Positions 48,050 through 62,400 of a stretch of 64,000 nucleotides of DNA are shown here, in pieces (position 1 is the stretch's first letter; each line of letters opens with the position of its first letter). A program made the translations under genes and the position numbers. The stretch lies in NCBI RefSeq assembly GCF_017654505.1, contig NC_054534.1, positions 23,607,689 through 23,671,688 on the forward strand, read 5' to 3'. This DNA is from Polyodon spathula. Lineage: Eukaryota; Chordata; Actinopteri; Acipenseriformes; Polyodontidae. The notes beneath the pieces were generated by a model. That model saw nothing but the letters and a program-made list of their open reading frames with translations. It was not told the origin of the DNA and did no database searches.

Positions 48050-50405
48050 GTAAGTGCTTGTTGATAGATCAAAAGTTGCTAAAGCTGTCTAGTATTTTGT
48101 ATATTTTTGTTTCTGAAAAAGAACCCCCCGTTCACTTTAGCGCCAATCGGGGGGCAAAAGCAAGTCCAAGTTAAGATTTTACTACTCACTTTAAGTTTCG
48201 GGTTTATTGAAACGGTGTTTGTGGCTGAAACCGCCCCCCCCCCCCCCCAAAAAAAAAAAAAGGTAGGTCAGGGTTAATGCGGACACATTTAGTTAGGTAC
48301 ACTTGCAGATAACTGTATTAGTCAATTAGTTTTGTCTGACATTTTATATTTGCAATAATGTGGTATATTATTGTATCGCAACATTTTGTCAAGTTGTATT
48401 TTTTTTAACGGACAATGTTTCGTGTTTTGTTTGTATTATCACTAATTTTTTTTTGCATACTAGGGCTTTTAGTATTGTTGCTTTTGTTAATATTATATAC
48501 AGTATTTTGCAAATTGCATTTTTATTTATTTATTGCTATGATAAATAGTTAGAAAAATACTCATACCGTTAACTTGTCGGCGTTATTCCAACTGCCATAG
48601 GCAACACGATGTACAAATGAATAGAATGACGAATATCATGAGTCTTGAGTTTCTGTTTCTGTTTTGACTCGTTACACGTAACACGACAGTAGTGGCAAGA
48701 AGTAAAATGATTATTTTATATAAAGATTTCAAACAAATTGTATAAGTAGGAACGTAATGTTAGATTGTAAGCATACTGTATGTAACAATGTGAATATTCA
48801 CAGAATGCAGTGACCACCATAACCACGTTCTGAAATCCCACTCATTAAATCTATTTCCAGGTAATATCTAAAGAGAATGCTTGCCGTAGACAATTTCCTG
48901 TTGTATTTATTGTATGAAAAAGAACATCACTGTTTAAACTGCTGCTATGGAAAACCAAAATTGTTCATGCATGCCTGACGTAAACTAACTTGATACCAAA
49001 AATGCAGCATGTTTGACAAACGTGGGAACTAAAGCTCTTAAGCATTATTTGGACAGTATTGTACTGCATGAAGTAGTATATTGCTATCATAATGGCGAGA
49101 AAAGGGCAATTAACAAAGGCAGACAGACAGACCATTATAACCCTTAAAAGTGTAGGTCTTTCCTTTAGAGAAATTGCACAGAAAGCCAAGGGGTCAGTGA
49201 GTACAGTTTCCTACACCATCAAAAGGCACTTGGAAACTGGAGGAAACTCTGACAGGAAGAGGTCTGGTAGACCCAAAGCCACAACAGAATCAGAAGACAA
49301 GTTTCTGAGAGTCAACAGCTTGCGTGATAGATGGTTCACAGGACAACAGCTTCAAGCACAGCTTAACACTGGTCGAAGTAAATAAGTCTCAGTTTCAACT
49401 GTGAAGAGAAGACTTCAAGCTGCAGGTTTGACAGGTCGAGTGGCAGTAAGAAAGCCATTGCTAAGATGGCAAAATAAGAAAAAAAGGCTTGTCTGGGCCA
49501 TCAAGCACCACCAGTGGACTACTGAAGACTGGAAGAACGTCTTATGGACCGATAAATCAAAATTTGAAATCTTCGGTTCATCACGCAGGGTTTTTGTATG
49601 CAGTCGAGTAGGCAAAAGGATGGTTCCCCGGTGTGTGACACCAACTGTCAAACATGGAGGAGGAAGTGTGATGGTCTGGGGCTCGCTGGATCCAGAGTCG
49701 GCAACTTGCTCAGAGTGAGTGGCACCCTGAACCAAAACGGCTACCACAGCATTTTGCAGCGCCATGCAATACCCTCTAGTATACGCCTGGTAGGTCAGGA
49801 GTTCATACTACAGCAAGATAATGACCCAAAACATACCTCCAGGCTATGTCAGAACTACCTTAGAAGAAAAGAACAAGACGGTAGGCTTCAAATCATGGAA
49901 TGGAAAGCAGTCTTCATTCTTAAACCCCATCGAACTGGTTTGGGATGAACTGGAAAGAAGGGTGAAAGCAAAGCAACCTACAAGTGCAACACATTTGTGG
50001 GAACTTCTGCAACAGTGTTGGGAAGAACTTTCCGAACAATATTTGAATTCCATTGTAGAAAGAATGCCTCGAGTGTGTTCGGCTGTTATATCTGCAAAAG
50101 GTAGCTTCTTTGAGTCAAAAATTTAGATTAAATTTTGTTAAACAAAACAATTCCATGATTTCTTTTTTAACTCCAATTGTTTATTTGTTCTGTGCTTTAA
50201 TTTCAGAGTACATTGAGACATTAATGTACTCTAGACATTGCAAATCAAGTCTGAACAAATAAACGACTTGAGTTAAGTAGTAACATGCTGTGAAATCTAT
50301 GAAATCGGAGCCTGCTGGATGGTTCTTTAGCAGAACCTTTTGTAAATCCTTTTGGCAGCTGTATTTGTTTCTGGTGGCTTGTGGTAATTCAGGTGAGGTA
50401 CATTA

Positions 50406-50446
<41 letters not shown>

Positions 50447-53400
50447 TTATTATTGTTATTTGTTATTATTTATTTTTATGGGATCTGGAGGTGGGGTAGC
50501 GGGGCGGGGGTGGTACAGCTTGTCTGCAGAGGGGGGAACGGGGGTGTAGGAAGAAATGGTAGCCTGGAGATAGGAGGGAGCAAAAAGGTCAAGACAGCGG
50601 TAGGCGAGTTTTGAATTGGATGTGAGCAGCGATAGGGAGCCAATGGAGAGAGTGGTGCAGTATGTAGCATGGTAGAAATGAGGAACGGAAAAAGACAGGG
50701 CGAGCAGCAGAGGTTTGGATGAGCTGGATGGGTAGCACAGGCAGGAAGGCCAGCCAGGAGGGAGATGCAGTAGTCAAGGCGGGACAATATCAGGGCCTGA
50801 ACTAGGAAACTTGTGGAGTAATCGGTGAGGAAGGAGTGAATCCTGCGTATATTGCTGAGGAAGAAGCGACAGGAGCGAGCCAGTCGAGATGTGGGTGTGC
50901 AAGAACAAAAACTACTGCTATCATTGAAACTTTAGCATCTACTTCATCTACCGATCTGGCCTCAGTCATGAAAACAAATGTTTTCGCACTTGCAACTGAC
51001 GGCAGTAATGATACGGAGACACAGTTGTACCCTGTTGTTATAAGGTATTTCAGTATAAACTTCATGCTTTACTGTCATGCAGTGGCATATCAGCAACATG
51101 AGAAAACATCTTCAAGACTGTAAATACTCTTGCAGTCATTTAACATACCAAGGAAAAATTGAATAGCTTTTAGAGCAGACAATGCTTCTGTTATGAATGG
51201 GGCATATAAAGGGGTAGCTACCTACGTAAAGAAAGAGAACAACGCAATCAACATTCAGGGCTTACCATTTAATTCACATAACAGCACACAGCTTCAAAAA
51301 TGTTGCCAGCAAGAGTAGATGAGCTACTCATTGACGTATACTATCACTTAGACTAAAGTGGTAATGCCAGAAACAGGTACTGAGACAAGGAAGATACTGA
51401 AACATGTGAACACCAGGTTTGTGCATTAACAGATTCAAGTTTTGACTTTTTAGCAAATAAATTCTCTAATATAATAATTGACGGATCATATCACGTAATA
51501 CATTGTATGGTTTTATACCGTACTTGGTTTAAGCTAGAAACCGTTCATATTAATATCATAATTAAGATATTAATTAATATCTTTAAATCATTGTTTTTAA
51601 AAACAACAGCAATTGTAGTTTGTATTTAAGGTGGTTGAGTTTGTCAAGGAAATTCATGGTTAAATTCATTTTAATATAAGCATTTTCCAGATATTTAATT
51701 CAGACTTTTGTCTGTGTGTCATGCTGTGGGGAATGGGTTGTTACTTCAAAACTGATTAGATCAGGCACAGGCCACAAGCAACGTTAGCTCTTTGAAGCTC
51801 GCCTTCCAAATGCTGTCTGATTGTCTAATCTCCTAAGGTGTCATAACGTACCAAGCAAGCTATAGTGGCAATGCAGTTGTTCCATTATTGTGTTAAGTTA
51901 GTTTAAATACTTTAAGAATCATTTTTAATTGCATAACTTGTGGACAGAAGTTTAATAGTTGTTTTAAGTAAGTTTTCCAATAAATCTGAAGTGTTTATTG
52001 TGTTTTAAATGACTATTATAAACTAATAACTATTTTTAAATATTATCCTTTGATTGTATTATGATGTTTTATATTCTTGTAATCGTAATTTTGTATCGAG
52101 AACGCAACTGAAATTTGTTTGCTTCTCCAATGAATGTAACTAAAGTTATATTGAATAGGCGGTTTAAATGATAAATGTGAAATTCTTCGATAACAAAATA
52201 GGTGAATACATTCCATTTCTAACACATCTTTTATGTGTGACATGCAACTGTCTATCAAATACTATGAACCAATGGAAGGACCGACAAAGACTAGTTTACA
52301 GTACAAGGGAATGCCTATAAATTGTGTTATTTAAACTCAAAACAAGGTTTTTCACTCTCTCTGGACTCTCTCTGTTCTCTCTGGATTTGCTCTTTCTTCA
52401 AAACATCTCATTGCTCTCATCAAACTGAAGTTATTCATCGAAGATGCAATTATGCAATCTTCAAAGCTCTCCCGAAGAAGATGCTCTGCCTCCGGAACGA
52501 CAAAAGCTTTTGCCTACAGTACAGACTTCACAGAGATACTGTACTGCGTTGCTGCTCAACAAACTTCTACAGAGAGGACGACCTTGTTAAGAAGACATTG
52601 TTTTAAATGTCGTACCAACAGAATAAGTATCAAACTTATATTGTGTGTTACAAGTAACTGAACTGAAGCCATGATATCAATATCGTCACAATACATAATG
52701 TACGTCTATCCAACTAGATGCTGAACATTGTACATGCGTACTTAGCCACGTGGAAGCTGGTCTCTGTAAATGTAATGCGTGACTGAACTGAACGATGTAT
52801 GATGAGCTATTAAGACTGCTTCACTAATGCAGAACTCTTTGACCAGAGAGCACATCAACTTTTCCTTGAATGTTTTATTTTGTTTCTTCTTTATACATGT
52901 GTTTTTAACTATGAAACCTAACCTTTATTCTTCTTCCTTTTGAGAATATGAATAATGTAATAGTTTGGATTGTTAGGTTTCTTTTTGTCTTATAACAAAT
53001 ACACATTTATGATTGATTTGAATTACTTAAGCATACATAATATTAATTGTTAATCTCTCTTCATTGTGAATCTAGGGATAATTAAGCCAGAATCGCTAGT
53101 TCTTAGTGAGGTATTCTGTTTATTATGGTTAATAATTACATTATGGGCAATAATGGGTATTTTCTTTAATGGTAATTGGCGAGGACACAGTTGTGATGTA
53201 AACCCTAGATATACAACGTAAATGTGCACGATAAGTTTAGGCTCATGCATTGATAGATTGCTGCAACCATGACGCTCACTCGTGGAGTTCTGCAATGTAA
53301 ACAAAGGTAGCTGTCCAATATTTTTATACATCGGTTTTAAAACGAATCCCCACCCAGCTAGTTTCACTTCAGAATGTCGTTGTTTCTTCTATTAGGTCCA

Positions 53401-56400
53401 GGCAAGATAGTTCAGAAAGCCACATGTGGTGAGACACCAACCATGCATAAAAAAACACCAGGCAAGCAATTGTTGACATAACCTACCACAAGTAGTTGTA
53501 ACTGTTTTTTTATATGTTCTCTTTGTTTTAAGAAGACATCTTAATTTCTTGAATAAATCCACACTAAAGATAAGAACACTTTAGTTATTGACTTTATTAT
53601 TGTTATTGATTAAGTTTGTTATTGATTGATTTGGTATGCAATTCATTAAATGTACATTTTCGTTTATACCTCTTTCAGAAATCAACCTAAAATACTTAAA
53701 ATATTAAACAGTAAAACTTATACTGTGTGACCTTGTACTTATACTTTAGTTTAGGCTTCGCTATGATGTCAATAGAAATGTCCCTTGACACATGCAGTGT
53801 GAAACCTGAGTTTGCTGATTCATGTTTTGTATGTATTTTTTTTCTAGTAGGTCAGAGCAAGGTAGTTCAGAACACTACTAGGTGTAGTGAGACACCAACC
53901 AAAAAAATGCCAAGCAAGCAACCGTTTAAAGTGGCACAACATACCAAAAGTATGTGTAACTACTATTTAAATTTGTCAAAGCGTTTTACAATATGACTTG
54001 ATGTTTAGGTAAATTTAGAAAAGTGTTGTAATTAATTGAATTAGGACATGTTTATGCTGCTGATTATAATCTTCTCTTTACTTTTTATTAACCCAGTAAG
54101 TTTTTGCGTTGATATACTTGTCAAGCCATTTTGATTTAAATTATGCAAGACTGACCTTGTGTGGATTGCTTTATTGGAGTTTAGGCTCAGCTATGATGTC
54201 AAGTGAGGTGTCTACTGACACAGGCAGTGTGAAACCTAAGGCTGTTGAAACTACTTCTGCAAATGGCAAAGGTACCATCTGTTTACCAGAATACATATTA
54301 TTGCAAGATGGTAGCCTGTTACAAAGCAATACTGTAATGCACTTCTCAGCAATTGCCAATATTCTAAGGGGAAAGTAGCCCTCTAACTCTGCATGGAAAA
54401 AAAGAATATGTTTAAGAGCAATGTCCAGGGACTTAAGTGTTTCACATATTGCTTGCTTTACATAAGAACATAAGAACATAAGAAAGTTTACAAACGAGAG
54501 GAGGCCATTCAGCCCATCTTGCTCGTTTGGTTGTTAGTAGCTTAGTAGAGGGGCCAGAGACAGGTAGAGTTGTCAGCAAGAAGAGTGGTGTAAAGACAAA
54601 AGTAGCAGCAGCTAGGAAGCCAGACACCAGATTTAGTAGAATACAGCACAGCCTAGAGAACCCTCTTGTGATGCTGTCTTGCCTGTTTCACCAAACCTGC
54701 TTGCCATGTTTTGATGGGTTGAATACTCTCTTGCAGAGAGATGAACCATTTATTCATATTCTCAAGCGGGAACTAGATTCCTTGCATTTAGTCCTTTTCA
54801 GCAAGATTATCAAGTAATCATTGGCAGCAGATACGCATACGAGATGTACAAGTTAGAGCAAACCAAAAGGGCAGAGATGACGTAGTAATTGGTGTGAAAG
54901 CAAGACAAAATTTAGAGGAATCCAGGGAGGGTAGAAAATTACGAAGAGTGAGACGAATGTCTTCTTTGATTCTGTCAGAAAATACTATGCAGAGGCAAGT
55001 ACTTGTATTGCCAGAAAATTGCCAGAGCATGATGAGGTTTTGAAACATGTTGAAGTCGCTGACATTAGCCAGAGAACAAGTGCCAAATTTGCATCTGCAC
55101 TGTATTTTGTAAGATGATTTGATCTGTTGTCATATGACAAATTAGATCAGTTGAAAAATTTATTTGCTGTATATCGGGTGGATAACTGCATGGTACAAGA
55201 TTGGAAAGATCACATTTGCAGCTACAAGCCAGCCAAAGTTGCCCTGTTGACTAAGGTGATGCTATCCATGCCAGGGTTCTCGCCAGCGCTGTTGAGCGTA
55301 ACAGGCCGCTACGTTGCTACCTGGAAAAATGACGCTGTAATCAGGCCGCTATGCTGTGTTTTAAGTTTGCATAATGGCCAAAAAATAATCCTGGAAACAC
55401 TGTTGATTTTATTCCTTTGTTAGAAATTAGTTTGCTTAAAATACTTGTTTCAGCTCTCAATACTCTTCAATGGGTTGGTTGTGACAGCATGTTCTCTAGT
55501 TTGATGCGTGTAATGAACTTCACTGAACTTTATTAGCACATTCCCCCGTTGATGGATGAGACTAGAACCTGGGTGCGCCCCTGATACACAGCTGTGTAAC
55601 AACCAACACCGTTGCAAATCTTTATTATTATAACATAACTACATTCCCTTTAAGACTTTCATTTAGTTAGCAACTGTGGCTAAAGTAACTTAACATTTTT
55701 AGCCACATTGGAAAAACTTTAGCCGCTTAACGATACTATAAACGAATTGCCCTTTAAATCCTTCACATTATTTTGGCTGTGACTCCGTTTTCTTTCCACT
55801 ACAGAAAGGTAAAGCAAAATTGTGCCAGTAAACAGTGCTATTAGTGTATGTTAATATGAATGCCTCCCTGACAAACCGCAGCTCTAGTTATACAAGATTG
55901 TACTAATGTGATTGATAATATTAGTAGGATTGTACAGCTACTACTGTGTTAAAACGTTTTTTTTTGTTGTTTTTGTTTACCGTTATTCCTCCTTCGAATT
56001 GACTTTGTTAGTATTTCCAAAATATATTACAACACATTTTTAAAGAGATAGCAAACAATGGGTGGGGGGAAACAAAAATTTAGCTGCGATCTTGAAGCTG
56101 CGTGTTTCTGGCTTGCCGTCTGTGAAAATGTCTTCAAATGTCTGCTTCACCTCCCCCCGACTAGTATTACAGTCATATTTTAGTTGTGTGCATGGGTGAC
56201 TGGTATTCCTTGGGATGCATCTTTTGTACATGATTCTGGTAATTGGTCTGTACAATTTGTTTCGTAACACTTTTTTTTTTTCCCTGTTTGTATGCCATAT
56301 GGGTTTTTTTGGTTTTGTTTATTTGTAACCTCGCATGTAGCGAGGTTATGGACCGTGACATGACGGTTGACGTGAGGCCCTGACCACGCTCAGGCAGCGT

Positions 56401-59400
56401 GAGTTTACTGTTGCAATGTCCAGAATGAGGCGATGGGGATATTCTTTCTCTGATATGTTGCCATATGTGTGTGGTCAAATTCAAACATAGTTTGGTGGAA
56501 AAGATTTGGATTTATTGACAAAAAGGTTCCAAAAAGTGCTGGAACCCCATTCCATCTATCAAAAAAAGTTCTCAAGTACTCAGACTATTGTCTGGTAAAC
56601 CAGTAATCCCTTTAAACTTGACACTACTTCTGTCATCCAGTTTAGATATAGAAATAGATATATAAATAGAATTGTAGTTATATATTAGCGTTTATAATCT
56701 TTTATCATAATTCAGAGAGAATACAATGAAATCTGTTTTTCTAAAAATAAAAAATCAACAAAGTATTTTTCTCCAAAACACATAGCCTAACGAAAAAAGG
56801 GCAGTTCAGAACATTTGTATGTTTGTAAAGAAATTACCATCAGTACCCTTGATGGGTTTATGAAAAGCTTCCTTAGTGCCGGCAGTGGAGTAGTTCCTTG
56901 TTTTCAGTACCTTTCTCTGTCTCCTCAGTTACCAGTGAGTGTACCACCACCATCTGCCCCTCAAGAGAGACAAGTAGGTGACAAATTCAACTATTCTGCT
57001 TTGAAATCTCCAAATGTACTACAGTAAACAATACTGTACGTTTTAGGATAAACAGATGAGGTGCAACTAGCCTAATGAGTATTGACGATTTATTTTCTTT
57101 TTAAAATACATTTTGAAAGAACTTTATTCCGAACCAGTAGTATTGGATTAAAGCAAGATATATTTTTTCTAAAGCACTAGTATATTACAGTACATGCATG
57201 TTTGGACACTTTCCCTTTAAGACTCGTACACAGAGAATACCATGTTGCCCTCCATATTTCCACTTGGATGTAAGCTAACGAATTCAATTGTCACGACACA
57301 AATAAAATACCGACCTTGTAAATGAAAAGGAAACGCTTACTACCCATTTCTGGTTTTATATACAGTTGTACTCCCTGGGTATTGTGAAGCAATGTTGGTT
57401 CCTGGAAGCACAGCATGACATGAATGGCAGAGGAAAATTACTAGCTTCTGGTTGTTCACATCCTTTTCAAAGCTACATTGTTTGTAGAACAAATGGTCAT
57501 TGTACATACAATAGACACAATGCTTAAAAATGATAGCCTGCACATGTTTTCCAGTCAATTGGTACAGTACTCTGTACAAAGGAGGTTACATGCCTGTGCA
57601 TTAAAATAACAATATTGAAATATGGGACTGCATTAGCCATATGAATGTGTGCCACAGAGTTTAGCAGCCATGTGTATGAGTCATGTTGTTTTTGGGCAAT
57701 CAGTTAAATACATTTTGTTTTTTCTCTGGATTTAAACCCAGAGTGAAAAGCTTTTTATTCATCTATTCTCTTCGTCTAATAAACTCTTATTTACTAGCTG
57801 AAAGAGGGGACATAAGTAATACAGTACAGTTGCAAAATCTAAACTGAAAAGTTAAAGGTGAAGCACTCATAGTTTTGTTCTTGGGTGGAGTGGAGTTGTC
57901 TGAGTGCATATATTGTACCTCCCATTTTAATTCATTCATGGGGACGGGAGACAGATGGGTGGACTTTTTTCAGTTTTGTCCCTGGAGCCAACTACAGTGT
58001 AACTCTTTTCTATTAGAGTAATAATCTGACATGATAAACTGATTCATACTGCAAATGTAACAGGGGGATATAACTGAGAAATACAGTACTGTGAAAGTAA
58101 AACAGTGATTACACAATACGTACAAAAAACATATCATCTACTTGACTGAACATTACGTTCCGTTTTTTATTTTGCCTACTGTATATGCCTATATAAATAA
58201 CTCACAAGTGTAACTCCCCCCCCCCACAGCAACAGGGAATTGGTCATGCTACCGTTACACATGCAGTGGTTGTCATTTTCTTGGAGTTCTTCGCCTGGGG
58301 TTTGTTGACCACTCCAATGTTAACAGTAAGTATCACATTGTTAACATGACTTGCATAAAATTTTACATTAGGAAATTGAGTCATCAGAACAAATAACAAT
58401 AACAAATATTTAATTTTTTTTTTTTTTTTAAACAAATTGTGTTGTTGGAGGTGCAGACCTGCTTTGCAGATTAGGCCATGTGCAAGTAATTTGCCTGTCA
58501 TATACAGTAGCTCAAATTGTGCAGGTATTGTATTTATAGCATTTTCACAATAACTGTTCAGCTGTATATTGCTGTATGTGGTAACTTGCATCCAAATGAT
58601 CCATTTGAATCTCACTATACACAACAAATGCTTGTTTAGCCCCGTATGGATGAAAAAATGGCCAGATTTACTAATTGCAGCTTCACATGTCTGGTTAGTT
58701 TAAAAAAAAAAAAAAAAAAATAAAAAGTGTATTTTACTTGAAGGGTTTTTAAATTGCAAATGTTGTTGTAGTTTGTAAAGTTTATTTTAATAACTGTTAG
58801 TTTTGCTACTGCAACAGTTGAGCATGTGCTTGCTGTTGGTGTATAGCCTGAAAATAACATCTAAAAATGTTCTGAATATTTACTTAGAAGATGCTCTTTA
58901 ACCAGCATTTAGTGTCTCTTCACACACGTGTGTGTAAAGCTTTCTGTAGCTTTCAGGAATCTAACCTAACATAACTATGTAAAAAAAGAATTGTCTGGAA
59001 TTTAATTATTACAATATAGAATATTTAGGTTGCTATTTGTGTTTTATTCTGTTGTGTTGTGTTCTGCTCATGTACTGTGGTACTGTAGCTTTAATTAAAA
59101 GACCAACTCGCACTGTGACATTGCTGCTCACTGCCTGTGTGTTCGAATGATCTTCAGATCGGGTTCAGGTTAAGTGAGTGTTCTGCATTGCGATGGGGTC
59201 ATTCGCAAGACAACCCCACCTGAACACAAAGATTTGGGGGTTCTAAAAAATAATTAACCCCAATCTAGATGCGGGTTGTATTTCGGGTTGGGGTCCTAAT
59301 ATAAATATTTAAATCTAGTAGTTTGTATTTTGTAGTTAAATTTACAAAATATAAATGTGTATATAGCAATTATATGTATGTATGTACAATATCTAAATAT

Positions 59401-62400
59401 ATTCTAAATGTGTTCTAGGTTCTACATGAAACATTTCCTCAACATACGTTTTTAATGAACGGTCTAATTCAAGGTGTAAAGGTAAGAGTTGCATTTAATT
59501 TGCATGTTTGTATCTTTTACCTTTTTATACAGTTTCATTTTTTCTGGGAAACCTACTCTGTAGTAAAGGAAGGCCTGCCTTTTATATTGTGAATTAAAAT
59601 GAACTGTATAAAGATAGTTTAGATTACTCCTAAGGTCCTTGTCAACGTGAGGTTGAAGCAATATGTTTGTTCTAACAGTTTGCTTTTAACCTCAAAACCT
59701 GTGGTTCTTGCATTAGCTCTTTAAACATGAAAGTGAACAGCACAGAGTGTGTGAGTGTTACATTATTTTATTTAAAAAAGATTATATTTTAAGAATAACT
59801 AACTACAGTAGAATAAGCATGGCCTTAAAACCCCCAAAACACCCACCCACTGGCTGGTAATACATCTGTGAGCGTAATCTTTTGTGACTGCATGTTGGCA
59901 TGAGTTGGCCTTCTACTATAGTTTCACCCACAGTAGTGAATACGTTTCTTAATACAGTTCTTAACTTTGAGAGCCGTTCTCACAATACGTTCCTTTCAAC
60001 CAAATCACCAGCATTGTTGTGGGAGGGAGAATGAACTGGATACAGTATGATGATTGTAAGAGCGTTTTCCAGAGAAAGATCTCTCAAGTAAACATTGACA
60101 CATGTATTGCTGCAGTATGGACACGCGGGATAACCAACTGTCCTTTTAATGTACAGTGTAAATTTTTACTGTTATGCGTGCAAACATTAATTGAGATTTA
60201 CTTTTAGTAGGTGAATACAGTCATACTTATGTTAAACTAAATTGCATAACACTGTAAATCTTTTCTCATAAGCAAGTTTCTCATAAGTTTTTATTCTCTA
60301 AGTGCACATATACAGTTTAATATTTCTAAATCGGGTTTGAAACACCTGTTTGTTCAGTTGTTCCACCAAGTGTCATGACATTTTCTGCCTAATCAGACCA
60401 CGGTCAAACGTGTAAGTCTGCCTAGACGATGCATGCCGAAGTTGGATGACGCAATCTCGTGTTTTTCTGAAGAACCTGATGTTTTACTAAAAGTTGGTCA
60501 TTTTATTAAGAAACTGTGTACTCCTCCCCCCAAAAAAGGAAAATAAGGGGCCATAGTTATACAGTATTGGGTTGTTCCAGCTCAAATGAACCAGTGAGGG
60601 CTCTACTTCAGTGACTTGCATCAGGTATTTATTTGGAAAGCATTTCAGTAGTTTTAAGGTAATTTCTAAAAGCGAGGTCAAAGGTCATCAACCTAACTAC
60701 TTTTACCACCTTTTCATGACATCTGCTATTAAATGTTTTTCTTTCTGTTTTGTGTTTTTTTTTTTTTTTTTTTTTTTTGTAGAAACACGTCCCAGAATTT
60801 GGTTAAATACAGTGCCTATAAGAAGTATTTACACAACCTACTCAACACTTTGAAGAGGCAAGATAAATTTTTATTGTGAAACAACAGTTAATGAAAAAAA
60901 AAAAAAAAAAACCTGACATAAATATTCACCCCCGAGTCAATACTTGGTAGAACCACCTTTGGCAGCAATTACAGCTGCGAGTCTTTTGGGGTAAGTCTCT
61001 ACCAGGTTTGCACATCTGGATCTTGCAATATTTGCCCATATTTCTTGACAAAATTGTTCAAGGCTTTGACTGGGCCACTCTAGGACATTCACTTTCTTGT
61101 CTTTAAGCCACTCCAGTCTCACTTTGGCTGTGTGCTTGAGGTCATTGTCCTGCTGAAAGGTGAATCTCTGTCCCAGTCATAGGTCTTTTGCAGACTGAAG
61201 CAGGTTTTTCTCAAGGATTTGTCTGTATTTAGCTCCATCCATTTTGCCCTTTACCCTGACAAGCTTCTCAGTCCCTGCTGATGAAAAGCATCCCCATAGC
61301 ATTGTGCTGCCACCACCATGATGTGCTGTGTTGTGTTTGCGCCAGACATAACGCTTTGCATTTAGGCCAAATACTTCAATTTTTGTTGCATCGGACCACA
61401 CAATCTTTTGCCACATCTTTTCAGAGTCTTCCACATGCCTTTTTGCAAATTCCAAGCAGGATTTTACATGGGCTTTTTTCAGAAATTGATTCCTTCTTGC
61501 CACTCTTCCATACAGGCCAAATTTGTGGAGTACCTCAGCTATTGTTTACACATGGAGAGTTTCTCTCATCTCAGCCATGGAACGCTGTAGGTCTTTCAGA
61601 GTTGTCATTGGCCTCTTGGTGGCTTCTCTGACCAATGCCCTTCTTACCCGGCAGCTCAGAACGGCCTGCTCTAAGCAGATTCTGGGAGGTGGCGTATACC
61701 TTCCACTTCTTAATGATTGACTTAACTGTGCTCCAGGGGATATTCAGTGCCTGTGAAATCTTTTTATACCCCTCCCTTGAACTATGCCTTTCCACAGCTT
61801 TATCCCGGAGTTGTTTTGAAAGCTCCTTGGTCTTCATGGTAATATATTTGCTTTGAATGCACTACCCAACAGTGGGACCTTACAGAGACAGGTGTATTTA
61901 ATCTGAAAACATGTGAACCACTTTTGTTGCACACAGATGGACTCCAATTAACTTATTGTGTGAATTCTGAAGGCAATTGGTTGAACCTGAGCTTATTTAG
62001 GAGTGTCATAGCAAAGGGGGTGAATATTTATCTAAAGAAGACTTCAGGTTTTTATTTTTAATTGATTTGTATTTTCACCCCCCATTTTTTTCACACATTG
62101 AAAGTGTTGAGTAGGTTGTGTAAATCTAAGGAAAGAAATCCCATTTAAATGCATCAAGATTTCAGGTTGTAACACAACAAACTGTGAAAACATCCAAGGG
62201 GGTGAATACTTCCTATAGGCACTGTATAACTACACTATAGTTGGCTTAAAATACAGCAAAACATTGTTAAAAAATCAACTGCAAAAATGGAAAAATAACT
62301 TATTTTACAGTGGCACAAAAAAGCAGGCATGTCCTCAGAATCAGCTTTGCCAGTTAACATTCCTCCTTTTACTTTTAGAAGTGTTTGCAAACCCAAGTTC

